33,070 nt of DNA from CAXBYZ01 sp043826085 (GTDB lineage Bacteria > Patescibacteriota > Microgenomatia > UBA1400 > CG1-02-47-37). The notes below the pieces were generated by a model. It was given only the letters and a program-made list of their open reading frames with translations. It was not told the origin of the DNA and searched no databases. Location: positions 1-33,070 of the forward strand of contig JBDRQW010000046.1 in NCBI GenBank assembly GCA_043826085.1. Direction: 5' to 3'. The position numbers were made by a program, and so were the translations under genes. The stretch's first letter is position 1; each line of letters opens with the position of its first letter. Of this stretch, positions 13,597-21,250 are shown piece by piece.

Positions 13597-14280
13597 CTAA
13601 TCCAAGCCAAGAGTTTTAAATACGGCGTTTTTATTAGCTTTATATATAATATCCCCGTCAAAAATATCACCAGGTATATCTATTAATTTAGTTTCAGGCA
13701 ACTCATGTCCATATTGGTCCAGTATTTGCCTTGCAGTATTGTTATACGTTTCAATTTGTATAAATATCCTTTGTTTTATTTCTTCAAGGTGATCTTTGTC
13801 AGTTTCAAAAATTAACTTTATTCGTGATAAAACCGCCCTAGGCTTAATCAGAGTAACACATATTAAATCTTCCATTTGAATAAACCTTAACAATTTGCTT
13901 CTCCATTCCTGAAAAGATTTTTCATCTTTAAACCTACCTGCTTTCATATACATCTCCGCAACTACCATTGCCTGAAAGGGGCCATCAGTCAACAGCAATA
14001 CTCCGGCATGAGCTTTCTTTCTCTCAACTAATTTACACACAGTATTTGTATATAAAGGCAATTCATTTTCACTGTCGTTTAATGGATCAGGCAACAAAGA
14101 CATACCGCATAAACCTCTATGTTTCTTGCCAGTTTCTCGTGTCAATAAATTATCAAGCGTACCGTTCACTAATAAAGTATATTTTCCCCGAAACGGTGTC
14201 CCGCAGAATTCAATTCTTGTTGTAACATTTAAAATGTTGGTATTTTCTTTTTTGCGAAATAAATTGTATTTTTCATTCAT
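13597..14280 (-). CDS. Unrecognised protein, possibly a degenerate nucleoside/thymidylate-kinase-like P-loop protein
   Basis: 227 residues. I do not recognise it firmly. An early strand-loop-helix RIEFCGTPFRGKYTLLVNG (about 22-40) resembles Walker A (GxxxxGK) but has Tyr where Ser/Thr belongs. A middle segment TDGPFQAMVVAEMYMKAGRF, a later strand LICVTLIKPRAVLSRI and a helix with YNNTARQILDQYG follow the order seen in deoxynucleoside and thymidylate kinases. If so, it may be inactive or use another residue. It starts 31 bases after htrA in the same direction and converges on prfA with a one-base gap. It could also be an unrelated hypothetical. Confidence 0.5.
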   Translation of the reverse strand: MNEKYNLFRKKENTNILNVTTRIEFCGTPFRGKYTLLVNGTLDNLLTRETGKKHRGLCGMSLLPDPLNDSENELPLYTNTVCKLVERKKAHAGVLLLTDGPFQAMVVAEMYMKAGRFKDEKSFQEWRSKLLRFIQMEDLICVTLIKPRAVLSRIKLIFETDKDHLEEIKQRIFIQIETYNNTARQILDQYGHELPETKLIDIPGDIFDGDIIYKANKNAVFKTLGLD

Positions 14281-14311
14281 TTATCTTTAAAGTAAAATTT
14301 TAATTAACCTC

Positions 14312-15445
14312 TTACAAATCGTCAGCCTCCTCCAAAACAGCCTCTAACTCAATCATCTTTCCATTTCTAAAAACTTCCAACTTAATCTTAAAGTTTGGCC
14401 TTAACTTGGCCACCACTGTACTTAAATCATTTTTTTGAGTTAATGGCTGACCTTCAATCTTGGTTACAATATCATTTTCTTTTAAACCGCTTTTATCTGC
14501 CGGTGAACCCAAAACTATTTCCACAATATAAGCCCCTTCAGGAACACTATTTAAAATTGCCGTCTTCTTATCAAGCATTTGATACCTCACTCCCAAATAA
14601 GGCCTGGAAAACTTACCGGTGGCATTAAAGATATCAATTGAATCTTGAACCACATTAATCGGAATGGCAAAACCAATATTTTCCCCGGCTTGAGATATTG
14701 CCACATTCACTCCAATCACTTGGCCAAACGAATTAAGCAATGGCCCTCCGGAATTACCAAGATTTATAGCCGCATCGGTCTGAATCACATCATCGAGTCG
14801 CTCACTTAAGGACCCATAACCTGTATTTATCCCTCTCCCTAATCCGGATATAACTCCTGTAGTTACCGTTGACCTAAACTCACCTAAGGCCGTCCCTATA
14901 GCAATTACTATCTGACCCACCTTTAAAGAATCAGAGTCCCCCATCTTTGCCGCCACCAACTCTGCTTCCCCCGGAGTAACTTTTAATATAGCCAAATCAT
15001 TACTCGGATCTCTATAAATTTTTTCCACCACCAACTCAACGTTATCACTGGTAATCACCCTAAACTCTGCATCAGGATCAAAAACAACATGCTTATTAGT
15101 CACCACCAAACCACTCTTATCTATGATAAATCCGGAACCAATATCTTGTTCTATTTTTCTCTCCTCAACTTTAGGATTTTGATTAAAAATCCCAAAAGGA
15201 TCAAAAAAAGTACTAGGGTCAATAATTTTCTGCGTTTTTTTAACTCCCACCGTTACCACCGAAGGCCCCACTTTTTCCACTACATCAATCACCGCATTCT
15301 CTTCTTTTAAAATCTCCCGATACACTTGTTGTTGTTTTGGTTCTGCTTTATCTTTTTTAGAAAAAAATCGGTCGCCAACCGCTCCCCCTAAAATCCCAAC
15401 CACTAAAACTACCACTAAGGCTAATCCAATTAGCCCCTTCTTCAT
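14312..15445 (-). CDS. HtrA/DegP-like membrane-anchored serine protease with PDZ domain
   Basis: 377 residues. An N-terminal membrane anchor (LIGLALVVVLVVGILGGAV) puts the protease outside the membrane. The trypsin-like domain has the triad His119 (TNKHVV), Asp150 (SNDLAIL) and Ser232 (GNSGGPL). A single C-terminal PDZ domain begins near residue 285 (RPYLGVRYQML... PADKSGLKENDIVTKIEG). Such proteases remove misfolded exported proteins. Its start overlaps the rplI stop by 4 bases; a second PDZ protease (ctp) lies in the same operon. Confidence 0.95.
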   Translation of the reverse strand: MKKGLIGLALVVVLVVGILGGAVGDRFFSKKDKAEPKQQQVYREILKEENAVIDVVEKVGPSVVTVGVKKTQKIIDPSTFFDPFGIFNQNPKVEERKIEQDIGSGFIIDKSGLVVTNKHVVFDPDAEFRVITSDNVELVVEKIYRDPSNDLAILKVTPGEAELVAAKMGDSDSLKVGQIVIAIGTALGEFRSTVTTGVISGLGRGINTGYGSLSERLDDVIQTDAAINLGNSGGPLLNSFGQVIGVNVAISQAGENIGFAIPINVVQDSIDIFNATGKFSRPYLGVRYQMLDKKTAILNSVPEGAYIVEIVLGSPADKSGLKENDIVTKIEGQPLTQKNDLSTVVAKLRPNFKIKLEVFRNGKMIELEAVLEEADDL

Positions 15446-15846
15446 ATTTTTTCAATCTTTACTTTCACCTTGGCTAAAGCTTGACCAAATTTTAACTCCA
15501 CCTCATAATCACCAATTTTCTTGATCGGCTTCTCCAGTTTTATATATGTTTTTAAAATATCCAATTCTTTAGCAATTTCTTTTTTAGTAATACTACCGTG
15601 AATTTTACCGGCTTTACCGGCCTTTGCTTTAATAGTCACTACCTTGCCGTTTAATTTTCCCGCTAACCGCCTATCTTCTTGTTTTGTTTTCTTTTTAACA
15701 TCTTTATTCAAGGCTTCTTGTTTTTTTAACTTTTCAAGGGCAATCTTTGTAGCAATAATCGCTTGCTTTTTTGGCAACAAATAATTAACCGCATAACCCA
15801 ACGAAACATCCTTAACTTCACTTGTCTTTAAAATTATAACTTTCAT
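15442..15846 (-). CDS. rplI: 50S ribosomal protein bL9 with shortened N-terminal domain
   Basis: 134 residues. It aligns along the whole family: MKVIILK, then VSLGYAVNYLLPKKQAI, a long charged connecting helix (TKIALEKLKKQEALNK...), and the C-terminal domain VTIKAKAGKAGKIHGSITKKEIAKEL...IGDYEVELKF. Compared with E. coli L9, about seven residues forming the first beta turn (the LGxxGD part) are missing after MKVIILK. It lies between ctp and htrA, downstream of rpsF-ssb-rpsR as in many bacteria. Confidence 0.92.
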   Translation of the reverse strand: MKVIILKTSEVKDVSLGYAVNYLLPKKQAIIATKIALEKLKKQEALNKDVKKKTKQEDRRLAGKLNGKVVTIKAKAGKAGKIHGSITKKEIAKELDILKTYIKLEKPIKKIGDYEVELKFGQALAKVKVKIEKI

Positions 15847-15852
15847 ACAACC

Positions 15853-17088
15853 CTAATTATACACCACTTCCAGCGCCTTAATAAACTGTTCATCAATATC
15901 AACAGTTTCTAAATCATCTTCTATTTCAATATCAGGAGTAATTCCTTTAGTTTCATTTACCCACTGTCCACTAGGTAGTAGCCACTTAGCCGTAGTTACA
16001 TGAAGACCGGCTCCTTTACCCAACTCCAAAGCTTCCTGAATGGTACCTTTGCCAAAACTCTTTTCTCCAATTAATTTGGCCCTCTGATGATCGCGAAGAG
16101 CTCCGGATAAAATTTCCGAAGAAGAAGCACTCCCCTTATTAATTAATACCACTAAAGGTTTATCTAATAACCGCCCCTTATCATTTACACTATAAGTCTC
16201 AACTTTACCCTTAGAATCTTCTTGTTTAACTACAATTAAGCCTCTGTCTAAAAACTCACCGGCATAAATAACCGCTCCCTGTAAATATCCACCGGGATTA
16301 TTTCGCAAATCTAAAATAATACCCCTGGCATTTTTTTTAGCTACTACCTCATCAACCACATTATTCCACTCTTCCTCGGTTCTACCTCCGAATCTGGATA
16401 ATTTAATATAAGCAATATCTAAATTTTCACCCTTCCAAAAAAGTTCAACACTTTTAATCACTATAGTCTCTCTCTTAATAGTCACTATACTTAAATCACT
16501 GTCTCCTGCATGAAATAAAGTTAAATCAATTAGAGAATCTTTTGGGCCCCTAATAATCTCGACCGCTTCGGGCAAAGACATATCAGTCGTATCAACATCA
16601 ATATCTTTAGCCTCATCTTTAATGTGTAAAATCAAGTCACCGGCTTTAACCCCAGTTGCTTCCGCCGGCATACCGGCCAAAGGAGCAATCACTCCCAATT
16701 GACCATCAATAAAACCCAACTGAATTCCCACTCCTTCAAAAGCTCCATTTAACTCTTCATTTGTAGCTTTATTTTGTTTAGGCGGTAAAAAAACCGTGTA
16801 AGGATCTTCCAAAGAAGCAGTCATTCCCCTTATTGCTCCCCAGACCATCTCAGTCGGCTTTAAACTCTCCTTAATCAAGTAACTCTCTCCAAGCTTATCC
16901 CACACTTGCCAAAACATTCTTAAATCAACACTATTCTTATCATCGGGCTGAGACCTATCCAACTTAATTACTCCCAAATTACTCACCGAAATTTCCTTTT
17001 TACCAATCCGATACCCAATCACTCCAGCCATCAAAACCAGACTTAAAATCAACACCCCCGTTCTAATTTGTTTGAGTGATATTTTCAT
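15853..17088 (-). CDS. Carboxy-terminal processing peptidase (S41, CtpA-like)
   Basis: 411 residues. N-terminal membrane segment (GVLILSLVLMAGVIGYRIG), a PDZ domain at about 108-200 (GAFEGVGIQLGF... GMPAEATGVKAGDLILHI), then the S41 core with RGIILDLRNNPGGYL and the Ser/Lys dyad: Ser322 in GSASSSEI and Lys347 in SFGKGT, 25 residues apart as in E. coli Prc. It cuts exported proteins near their C-termini. It starts 4 bases after rpsR and is six bases from rplI. Confidence 0.95.
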   Translation of the reverse strand: MKISLKQIRTGVLILSLVLMAGVIGYRIGKKEISVSNLGVIKLDRSQPDDKNSVDLRMFWQVWDKLGESYLIKESLKPTEMVWGAIRGMTASLEDPYTVFLPPKQNKATNEELNGAFEGVGIQLGFIDGQLGVIAPLAGMPAEATGVKAGDLILHIKDEAKDIDVDTTDMSLPEAVEIIRGPKDSLIDLTLFHAGDSDLSIVTIKRETIVIKSVELFWKGENLDIAYIKLSRFGGRTEEEWNNVVDEVVAKKNARGIILDLRNNPGGYLQGAVIYAGEFLDRGLIVVKQEDSKGKVETYSVNDKGRLLDKPLVVLINKGSASSSEILSGALRDHQRAKLIGEKSFGKGTIQEALELGKGAGLHVTTAKWLLPSGQWVNETKGITPDIEIEDDLETVDIDEQFIKALEVVYN

Positions 17089-17092
17089 TATC

Positions 17093-17323
17093 CTAACTTA
17101 CAAATGGAATAAACGCTAAATGCCTAGCTCTCTTAATTGCTTTTGACAATCGCCTTTGATGTTTAGCGCAAACTCCGGAACGTTGTCTAGATAAAATCTT
17201 GCTTCGTTCAGAGATGAACTTTTTTAAAATCTCAAAGTCTTTATAATCAGGCACTTTTTCACCTTTACTTTCACAAAAAAAGCACTTTAAGTTTCTTTTA
17301 AATTCTCGTCGTTTTCTTTGCAT
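17093..17323 (-). CDS. rpsR: 30S ribosomal protein bS18
   Basis: 76 residues, full length. Typical features are the CFFC motif near residue 14, DYKDFEILKKFISERSKILSRQRSGVCAKHQRRLSKAIKRARHLAFIPF. It binds next to S6 on the platform of the small subunit, in keeping with rpsF two genes upstream. Confidence 0.97.
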   Translation of the reverse strand: MQRKRREFKRNLKCFFCESKGEKVPDYKDFEILKKFISERSKILSRQRSGVCAKHQRRLSKAIKRARHLAFIPFVS

Positions 17324-17328
17324 AGTTT

Positions 17329-17859
17329 TTAAAAAGGAATGTCGTCGGGATTAATTTTATCATCCTCTACTTTTTTTTCAGCTGGTTTAACCTCTTTTCC
17401 AACCGGTTTAACCGGGGCCTTGGCCTCAATCGGTTTTTTTGCTTCTACAGGTTGCTCATCTTGAGATTGAGCCACCGGTTCCGCCTGATAAGCGTCCGGA
17501 TTAGCCTGTCTATCTTTGTGCTTTGAGTCCAAAACAATCATGTTGTCAATTATTACTTCAACGGTAGTTCTTTCTTGACCTGAAGCATCAGTCCAATTTC
17601 TTGTTTGAAGTCTTCCTTCAACATATGCTTTTCTACCTTTAAAAAGTAACTCACTACACAGCTCAGCCAGCTTATTCCAAGCCACTATTCTATGAAATTC
17701 AGTTTCTTCCTGACGATCACCACCCGCAGACGGCTGCCAAGATCTATTTGTAGCTAACCCAAAAGTGCAAACCGGCGTACCTTGTGGTGTATATCTTAAC
17801 TCTGGGTCACGAGTTAAATTTCCAATTAATATTACTTTGTTAAGAGATCTGCTTGACAT
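17329..17859 (-). CDS. ssb: Single-stranded DNA-binding protein
   Basis: 177 residues. OB-fold core (SLNKVILIGNLTRDPELRYTPQGTPVCTFGLATNR... AYVEGRLQTRNWTDASGQERTTVEVI) to about residue 110, then a Gln/Ala/Lys/Pro-rich disordered linker and the acidic tip DDKINPDDIPF that recruits partner proteins. ATG at 17859 was chosen because AAGGAG stands 5 bases before it; the AAGGAG is itself the last codons of rpsF, and the gap to the rpsF stop is two bases. An in-frame GTG at 17865 is less likely. Confidence 0.96.
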   Translation of the reverse strand: MSSRSLNKVILIGNLTRDPELRYTPQGTPVCTFGLATNRSWQPSAGGDRQEETEFHRIVAWNKLAELCSELLFKGRKAYVEGRLQTRNWTDASGQERTTVEVIIDNMIVLDSKHKDRQANPDAYQAEPVAQSQDEQPVEAKKPIEAKAPVKPVGKEVKPAEKKVEDDKINPDDIPF

Positions 17860-17861
17860 AA

Positions 17862-18143
17862 TCACTCCTTCATTATTAATAAATATCTCAAAATTTCCTC
17901 TTTTAAACGCATTGCCCGATCAAGCTCTGCAACCTTAGTCTCCGGCATCTCTATAATAAAAATTCCATACCAACCTTTGGTTTTCTTCTTAATCTCATAA
18001 GCCAAATCACGAACCCCTAAAATATTTTTCTCTTTAACAACAGCCTTAGCTTCAGTTAACAACTCTTCTAATAATGATTTTTGTTTTGCCTCGTCTTTCC
18101 CAATCTCTTCGGTCAGAACCAAGGTTAGTTCATATGTCTTCAT
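17862..18143 (-). CDS. rpsF: 30S ribosomal protein bS6
   Basis: 93 residues, MKTYELTLVLTEEIG...LGVRDLAYEIKKKTKGWYGIFIIEMPETKVAELDRAMRLKEEILRYLLIM, full-length S6. First gene of the classical rpsF-ssb-rpsR unit, here extended with ctp, rplI and htrA. An AGGATGAG sequence precedes the ATG. Confidence 0.97.
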   Translation of the reverse strand: MKTYELTLVLTEEIGKDEAKQKSLLEELLTEAKAVVKEKNILGVRDLAYEIKKKTKGWYGIFIIEMPETKVAELDRAMRLKEEILRYLLIMKE

Positions 18144-18153
18144 GTCTCATCCT

Positions 18154-18181
18154 ATTTTATCTAATTTCAAAAAAATTGCAA
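18154..18181 (-). promoter_or_regulatory. Promoter of the rpsF operon
   Basis: On the minus strand TTGCAA (18176-18181), a 16-base spacer, TAAAAT (18154-18159). Ten bases separate the -10 from ATG 18143, predicting a UTR of about four bases, although AGGATGAG also overlaps this stretch. Confidence 0.55.
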
Positions 18182-18195
18182 TCGCTAAATTACTT

Positions 18196-18214
18196 ACACA
18201 CATCTGATGTGTGT
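18196..18214 (+). repeat. 19-base palindrome, copy 2 of 3, intergenic
   Basis: ACACACATCTGATGTGTGT followed by TTTTTT on the plus strand. It resembles a plus-strand terminator, but no plus-strand gene ends here; it lies upstream of rpsF and of the frameshifted gene. The preceding bases TACTT also match copy 3. Confidence 0.85.
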
Positions 18215-18275
18215 TTTTTCTCTGTTTTTTCTCTTGGAATTTTGTAATAAAAATGCTGTCATACATGAAATAAAT

Positions 18276-18735
18276 ATGGCATTTATCGAAAAATTCCACC
18301 AAACAATAGAAAACACCATCGCTCTCTCGGAAATCGGAGAAACATTGGTAACCAACCTAACAGCATTTGCTGAAAAATTTCAACCCGCAAAAATAGGCTT
18401 TGTTGGCGATGCCGTAACTTGCTCCTACCACAAAAGAAATGGACGAAAATAGAGCCAGGTTAGTTAGATTTGCCTCCCACCTTAACCAACAAAATCCAGA
18501 CTCTTTCTTTTTCAGCTCAGCTGACATCTTTACTAACGAAGTTCGCGAAAGAATAAACTCCACTGAAATCAGCCATCCACAATGGATGGAATACTGGGAA
18601 ACAATTTTAAAGGCAAACCTTATCACTGATTTATTTCTAACTCCTGGATGGGAACGATCTACTGGCACAAAAGATGAACATAGAACAGCCGAAGAAATGG
18701 GTCTCGCCATTCATTATCTAGATTACGAAGTTTAA
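18276..18735 (+). pseudogene. Nucleoside 2-deoxyribosyltransferase-like gene with a +1 frameshift
   Basis: ATG 18276 opens MAFIEKFHQTIENTIALSEI...KIGFVGDAVT, then meets a stop at 18450-18452. In the +1 frame from 18418 the text continues LAPTTKEMDENRARLVRFAS...and ends with a typical deoxyribosyltransferase/DUF4406-like finish (ITDLFLTPGWERSTGTKDEHRTAEEMGLAIHYLDYE). Dropping one base near 18417 (GTAACTTGC to GTACTTGC) joins the two halves as GDAVLAPTTKEMD, a smooth protein of about 152 residues. This can be a real decay event, a sequencing/assembly error, or, less likely, programmed frameshifting. A related-looking intact gene lies at 22891-23463. Confidence 0.65.
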
Positions 18736-18747
18736 CCCAAACAAATA

Positions 18748-19815
18748 CTAACTAAAACATTTAAATTTTTTATTACCCCTATAACTTCTCCCAGATTTTG
18801 AAACATTTTTACCCCCAACCTTAACTATATCAGCCGTAAAGTCATTATTTCCATGAACTAAACTAGACCCCACTCCATAAACATCCACGGGTGTTTTTTC
18901 TTTCTCAAACCAAGTTACTTTTTTTTCGTCAAATCCTCCAGAAACAACAATCTTTACAAACTCAAAACCTTCTTTATTTAAAGTTTTTCTCACCAACTTC
19001 ACTAATTTTGGATTGACTCCATAATTTAACTTGTTTTTAACTTTATTACTAACTAAAGATTTGTCAATCATGTTTTGAGCTGTATCTAGTCGCACTCCCC
19101 ATAATTTCCTACCTAAAACTCTTGCTGCTTTTAAAGAATCCGCCACACAATCATTATTAAAGTCAACTAAAGCAATTGCCCTCACTTTTTTAAAATGCTT
19201 GACAAACTGTTTCAAAGTAATCTCCAAATCGCCCTTATTAACAGCGATTAAAGCATGAGGAATTGTTCCTATCGCCGGCAATTCTACCCTAACAGCCTGA
19301 GCAAGCGTACAAACTGCCGTAGCTCCTCCGACCTTAGCTGCATAACCATCACCTTCCTGATTTAAAAAATGGTCAAATCTATCAGCAAAAAACATCACTG
19401 GTTTTTTATTTGCAGCCTTCACTACCCCCCTAGTATTACTTGCCACCAAAGTTCTTCTGGCTAAAATTCCTAAATACAAAGATTCTAAATGAGCAAAATA
19501 TGTATACGGGCCAATAATATGCATTACCGACTCGCCTGATTTTATCTGACTTCCTTCGGGCAAGGATCTGACTTTTAAATCACTCCACTTTGAAACCCAT
19601 CGATTTCTTTTAAAATATCCTGTCCCTTTTTTTAATAGTTCAACTGCCTCATCAACCCCACAAAACACACTCTTATCTTTTTTTTGAAATAACTGCATTG
19701 TTACTAAATTTAAATTAACTTCTTGAGATAAAATATGTTTAGTTTTATTAAAATACACCGCCGAAAAATAACCCCTTCTAATCTTATTAATAGTTTTTTT
19801 ATCCCAATATGTCAT
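18748..19815 (-). CDS. pncB: Nicotinate phosphoribosyltransferase
   Basis: About 355 residues. Joins nicotinate to PRPP to make nicotinate mononucleotide for NAD salvage. Visible family marks are GGATAVCTLAQAVRVELPAIGTIPHAL, ALVDFNNDC, WGVRLDTAQNM, IVVSGGFDEKKVTWFE and YGVGSSLVHGNNDFTADIV. ATG 19815 is preferred; an upstream GTG at 19830 would start inside the 19-base palindrome at the cysS stop. It follows cysS by eight bases and converges on the frameshifted gene. Confidence 0.9.
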   Translation of the reverse strand: MTYWDKKTINKIRRGYFSAVYFNKTKHILSQEVNLNLVTMQLFQKKDKSVFCGVDEAVELLKKGTGYFKRNRWVSKWSDLKVRSLPEGSQIKSGESVMHIIGPYTYFAHLESLYLGILARRTLVASNTRGVVKAANKKPVMFFADRFDHFLNQEGDGYAAKVGGATAVCTLAQAVRVELPAIGTIPHALIAVNKGDLEITLKQFVKHFKKVRAIALVDFNNDCVADSLKAARVLGRKLWGVRLDTAQNMIDKSLVSNKVKNKLNYGVNPKLVKLVRKTLNKEGFEFVKIVVSGGFDEKKVTWFEKEKTPVDVYGVGSSLVHGNNDFTADIVKVGGKNVSKSGRSYRGNKKFKCFS

Positions 19816-19822
19816 TAAATAC

Positions 19823-21250
19823 TTACACACATCTGATGTGTGTTTTTCCCTCCTCTTTATCCTCTATCAAATATCCTTTTTTTTCTATCTCTAGCCTCAC
19901 CACATCCGCCTCATCCCACTTTTTCTCTTTTCTTAAACTTTCCCGTTTTTTTACTAATGTTTCCACCTCAACCGAAATCTTAACTTTATCTTTTTCAACT
20001 TCACCCAACCCCAACCCCAAAACTTGATCCCAATCTAAAATCAATTCCCACTTATCATATTCTGGAATATTTGACTTAGCCATCTCCCAAACCACAGCCA
20101 TAGCTTGAGGCATATTAAGATCATTTTCCACCGCCTGCCTAAACTTCAAGGAGACTCCCTGAAGTTTTTCCAATTTTTCAGGAGACAACTTAGTCCTGCC
20201 TTTTGTACCGCTCCAGGAGCGTGATATTGAAGTTAATTTTTTATAAGCTTCTTTAGCCGCATCTAAAGATTTATAAGTAAAGTTCATCTTGGTTCGATAA
20301 TGCCCCGTCAAAAACAAGTACCTTAATATTCGAGGTTCGTAACCTCGAATTTCTAGATCTTTTACCCTTATAAAATTCTTCAAAGACTTGCTCATTTTTT
20401 CACCATCAATATCCAAAAAGTTCGAATGAAACCAATAGTTCACAAACTTCTTGCCGGTACAAGCCTCACTTTGAGCAATTTCATTGGTGTGATGCACCGG
20501 AATATGATCAATTCCACCGGTATGAATATCAATCGTCTCCCCCAAATACTTCATCGAAATAGCACTACATTCAATATGCCAACCTGGAAATCCAACTCCC
20601 CACGGACTCTCCCACTCCATTAAACGACGCACAGCAGAGTCAGGATAACTAAACTTCCACAGAGCAAAATCAGTGGCATTTTTCTTCTCCAAGTTTTTCT
20701 TAACCCTAACTCCTTCTTTCAAGCCTTCAATGTCCAATCTTGCTAACTTACCATAGTCTTTAAATTTACTGGAATCAAAATAAATCCCATCACTGGTTTT
20801 ATATGTAAAACCTTTTTTCTCAAGTTTTTTTATTAAATCTATCTGTTCGCTAATATGATCAGTCACGCGAGCCACTACATCAGGCTTCACTATATTAAGC
20901 TGATCTAGCATCTCAAAAAAATCTTTTGAGTAGTAGTCGGCTAATTTCCAAATGTTCTTATTTTCCTCTCTCGCCTTTTTTTCCATCTTATCCTCACCGG
21001 AATCGGCATCCGAAGTTAAGTGGCCCACATCAGTCACATTCATGACCACTTTAACTTTATAATCTAACCACCTTAAAGCTCTGACTAAACAATCGCTGTT
21101 TATATAAGCTCTGGCATGACCAATATGGGCATAGTCATACACCGTCGGGCCACAAATATAAACTCCAACTTGCTTGCGATGAGCTTGCCGAACTCGATCA
21201 ACCAATCTAAACTCCTCGATTTTTCTAGTTAAAGTATTAAATAGTTTCAT
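19823..21250 (-). CDS. cysS: Cysteinyl-tRNA synthetase carrying several palindromic insertions
   Basis: 475 residues; charges tRNA-Cys. Class I marks: CGPTVYDYAHIGHARAYI (HIGH at about 42-45), PGWHIECSA and zinc-site HTGGIDHIPVHHTNEIAQSEA, and EKMSKSLKNF (KMSKS). Odd features: an extra Arg/Gln/His-rich segment VDRVRQAHRKQ (residues 17-27) compared with the usual short path from the first strand to the CGPTVYD motif; perfect or near-perfect palindromes within codons 301-308 (EIRGYEPRI), 344-348, and 362-370 (LQGVSLKF); and a C-terminal THIRCV written by the repeated 19-base palindrome. Despite these, core motifs are intact and it should be active. The start overlaps the DUF5660-like gene by 4 bases. 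Confidence 0.96.
   Translation of the reverse strand: MKLFNTLTRKIEEFRLVDRVRQAHRKQVGVYICGPTVYDYAHIGHARAYINSDCLVRALRWLDYKVKVVMNVTDVGHLTSDADSGEDKMEKKAREENKNIWKLADYYSKDFFEMLDQLNIVKPDVVARVTDHISEQIDLIKKLEKKGFTYKTSDGIYFDSSKFKDYGKLARLDIEGLKEGVRVKKNLEKKNATDFALWKFSYPDSAVRRLMEWESPWGVGFPGWHIECSAISMKYLGETIDIHTGGIDHIPVHHTNEIAQSEACTGKKFVNYWFHSNFLDIDGEKMSKSLKNFIRVKDLEIRGYEPRILRYLFLTGHYRTKMNFTYKSLDAAKEAYKKLTSISRSWSGTKGRTKLSPEKLEKLQGVSLKFRQAVENDLNMPQAMAVVWEMAKSNIPEYDKWELILDWDQVLGLGLGEVEKDKVKISVEVETLVKKRESLRKEKKWDEADVVRLEIEKKGYLIEDKEEGKTHIRCV
19825..19843 (+). repeat. 19-base palindrome, copy 3 of 3, forming the cysS C-terminus
   Basis: ACACACATCTGATGTGTGT, flanked by TACTT and TTTTT as in copy 2. On the minus strand it encodes the last cysS residues THIRCV and its edge supplies the first base(s) of the stop; the pncB start follows directly. 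Confidence 0.85.
20141..20167 (-). repeat. 27-base imperfect palindrome inside cysS
   Basis: AAACTTCA, A, GGAG, A, CTCC, C, TGAAGTTT. The eight-base outer arms pair perfectly, position 7 of the 23-base core is an A:C mismatch, and GGAG/CTCC form the inner stem. The layout matches 9985-10007 exactly; the AGGAGACTCC core also matches the hairpin next to the transposase gene. Confidence 0.7.
20209..20221 (-). repeat. 13-base palindrome inside cysS
   Basis: CGCTCC-A-GGAGCG, six pairs around one base. It encodes part of SRSWSGT in the variable region after the KMSKS domain. It is short enough that chance is possible. Confidence 0.45.
20328..20350 (-). repeat. 23-base perfect hairpin inside cysS
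   Basis: ATTCGAGGTT, CGT, AACCTCGAAT: a 10-bp stem and 3-base loop. It encodes EIRGYEPRI in the segment following KDL, where other CysRS have a similar-length LEKGYDPxAL-type stretch. Same 10+3+10 layout as 4144-4166. Confidence 0.7.
21170..21202 (-). repeat. In-frame insertion VDRVRQAHRKQ in cysS
   Basis: About ten residues are present between EEFR and VYICGPTVYDY that other CysRS lack. The DNA (minus strand) reads GATCGAGTTCGGCAAGCTCA then TCGCAAGCAAG, with weak internal symmetry (GAGTT...AAGCTC). It looks like another dispersed insert, of a different type from the clean palindromes. Confidence 0.5.

Noticed and set aside
16668..16681. GCCGG-CATA-CCGGC hairpin in ctp
   Set aside because: It encodes the normal GMPAEATG segment of the PDZ domain, at the usual length; a chance small palindrome.
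18196..18220. Palindrome plus T tract as a terminator
   Set aside because: The T tract is on the plus strand but no plus-strand gene ends there; the neighbours start here instead.
19816..19830. GTG start of pncB at 19830
   Set aside because: It lies inside the repeated palindrome; ATG 19815 begins the family-like sequence.
9246..19843. Three identical 19-mers as a CRISPR-like array
   Set aside because: The copies are kilobases apart, with no regular spacers and no cas genes.
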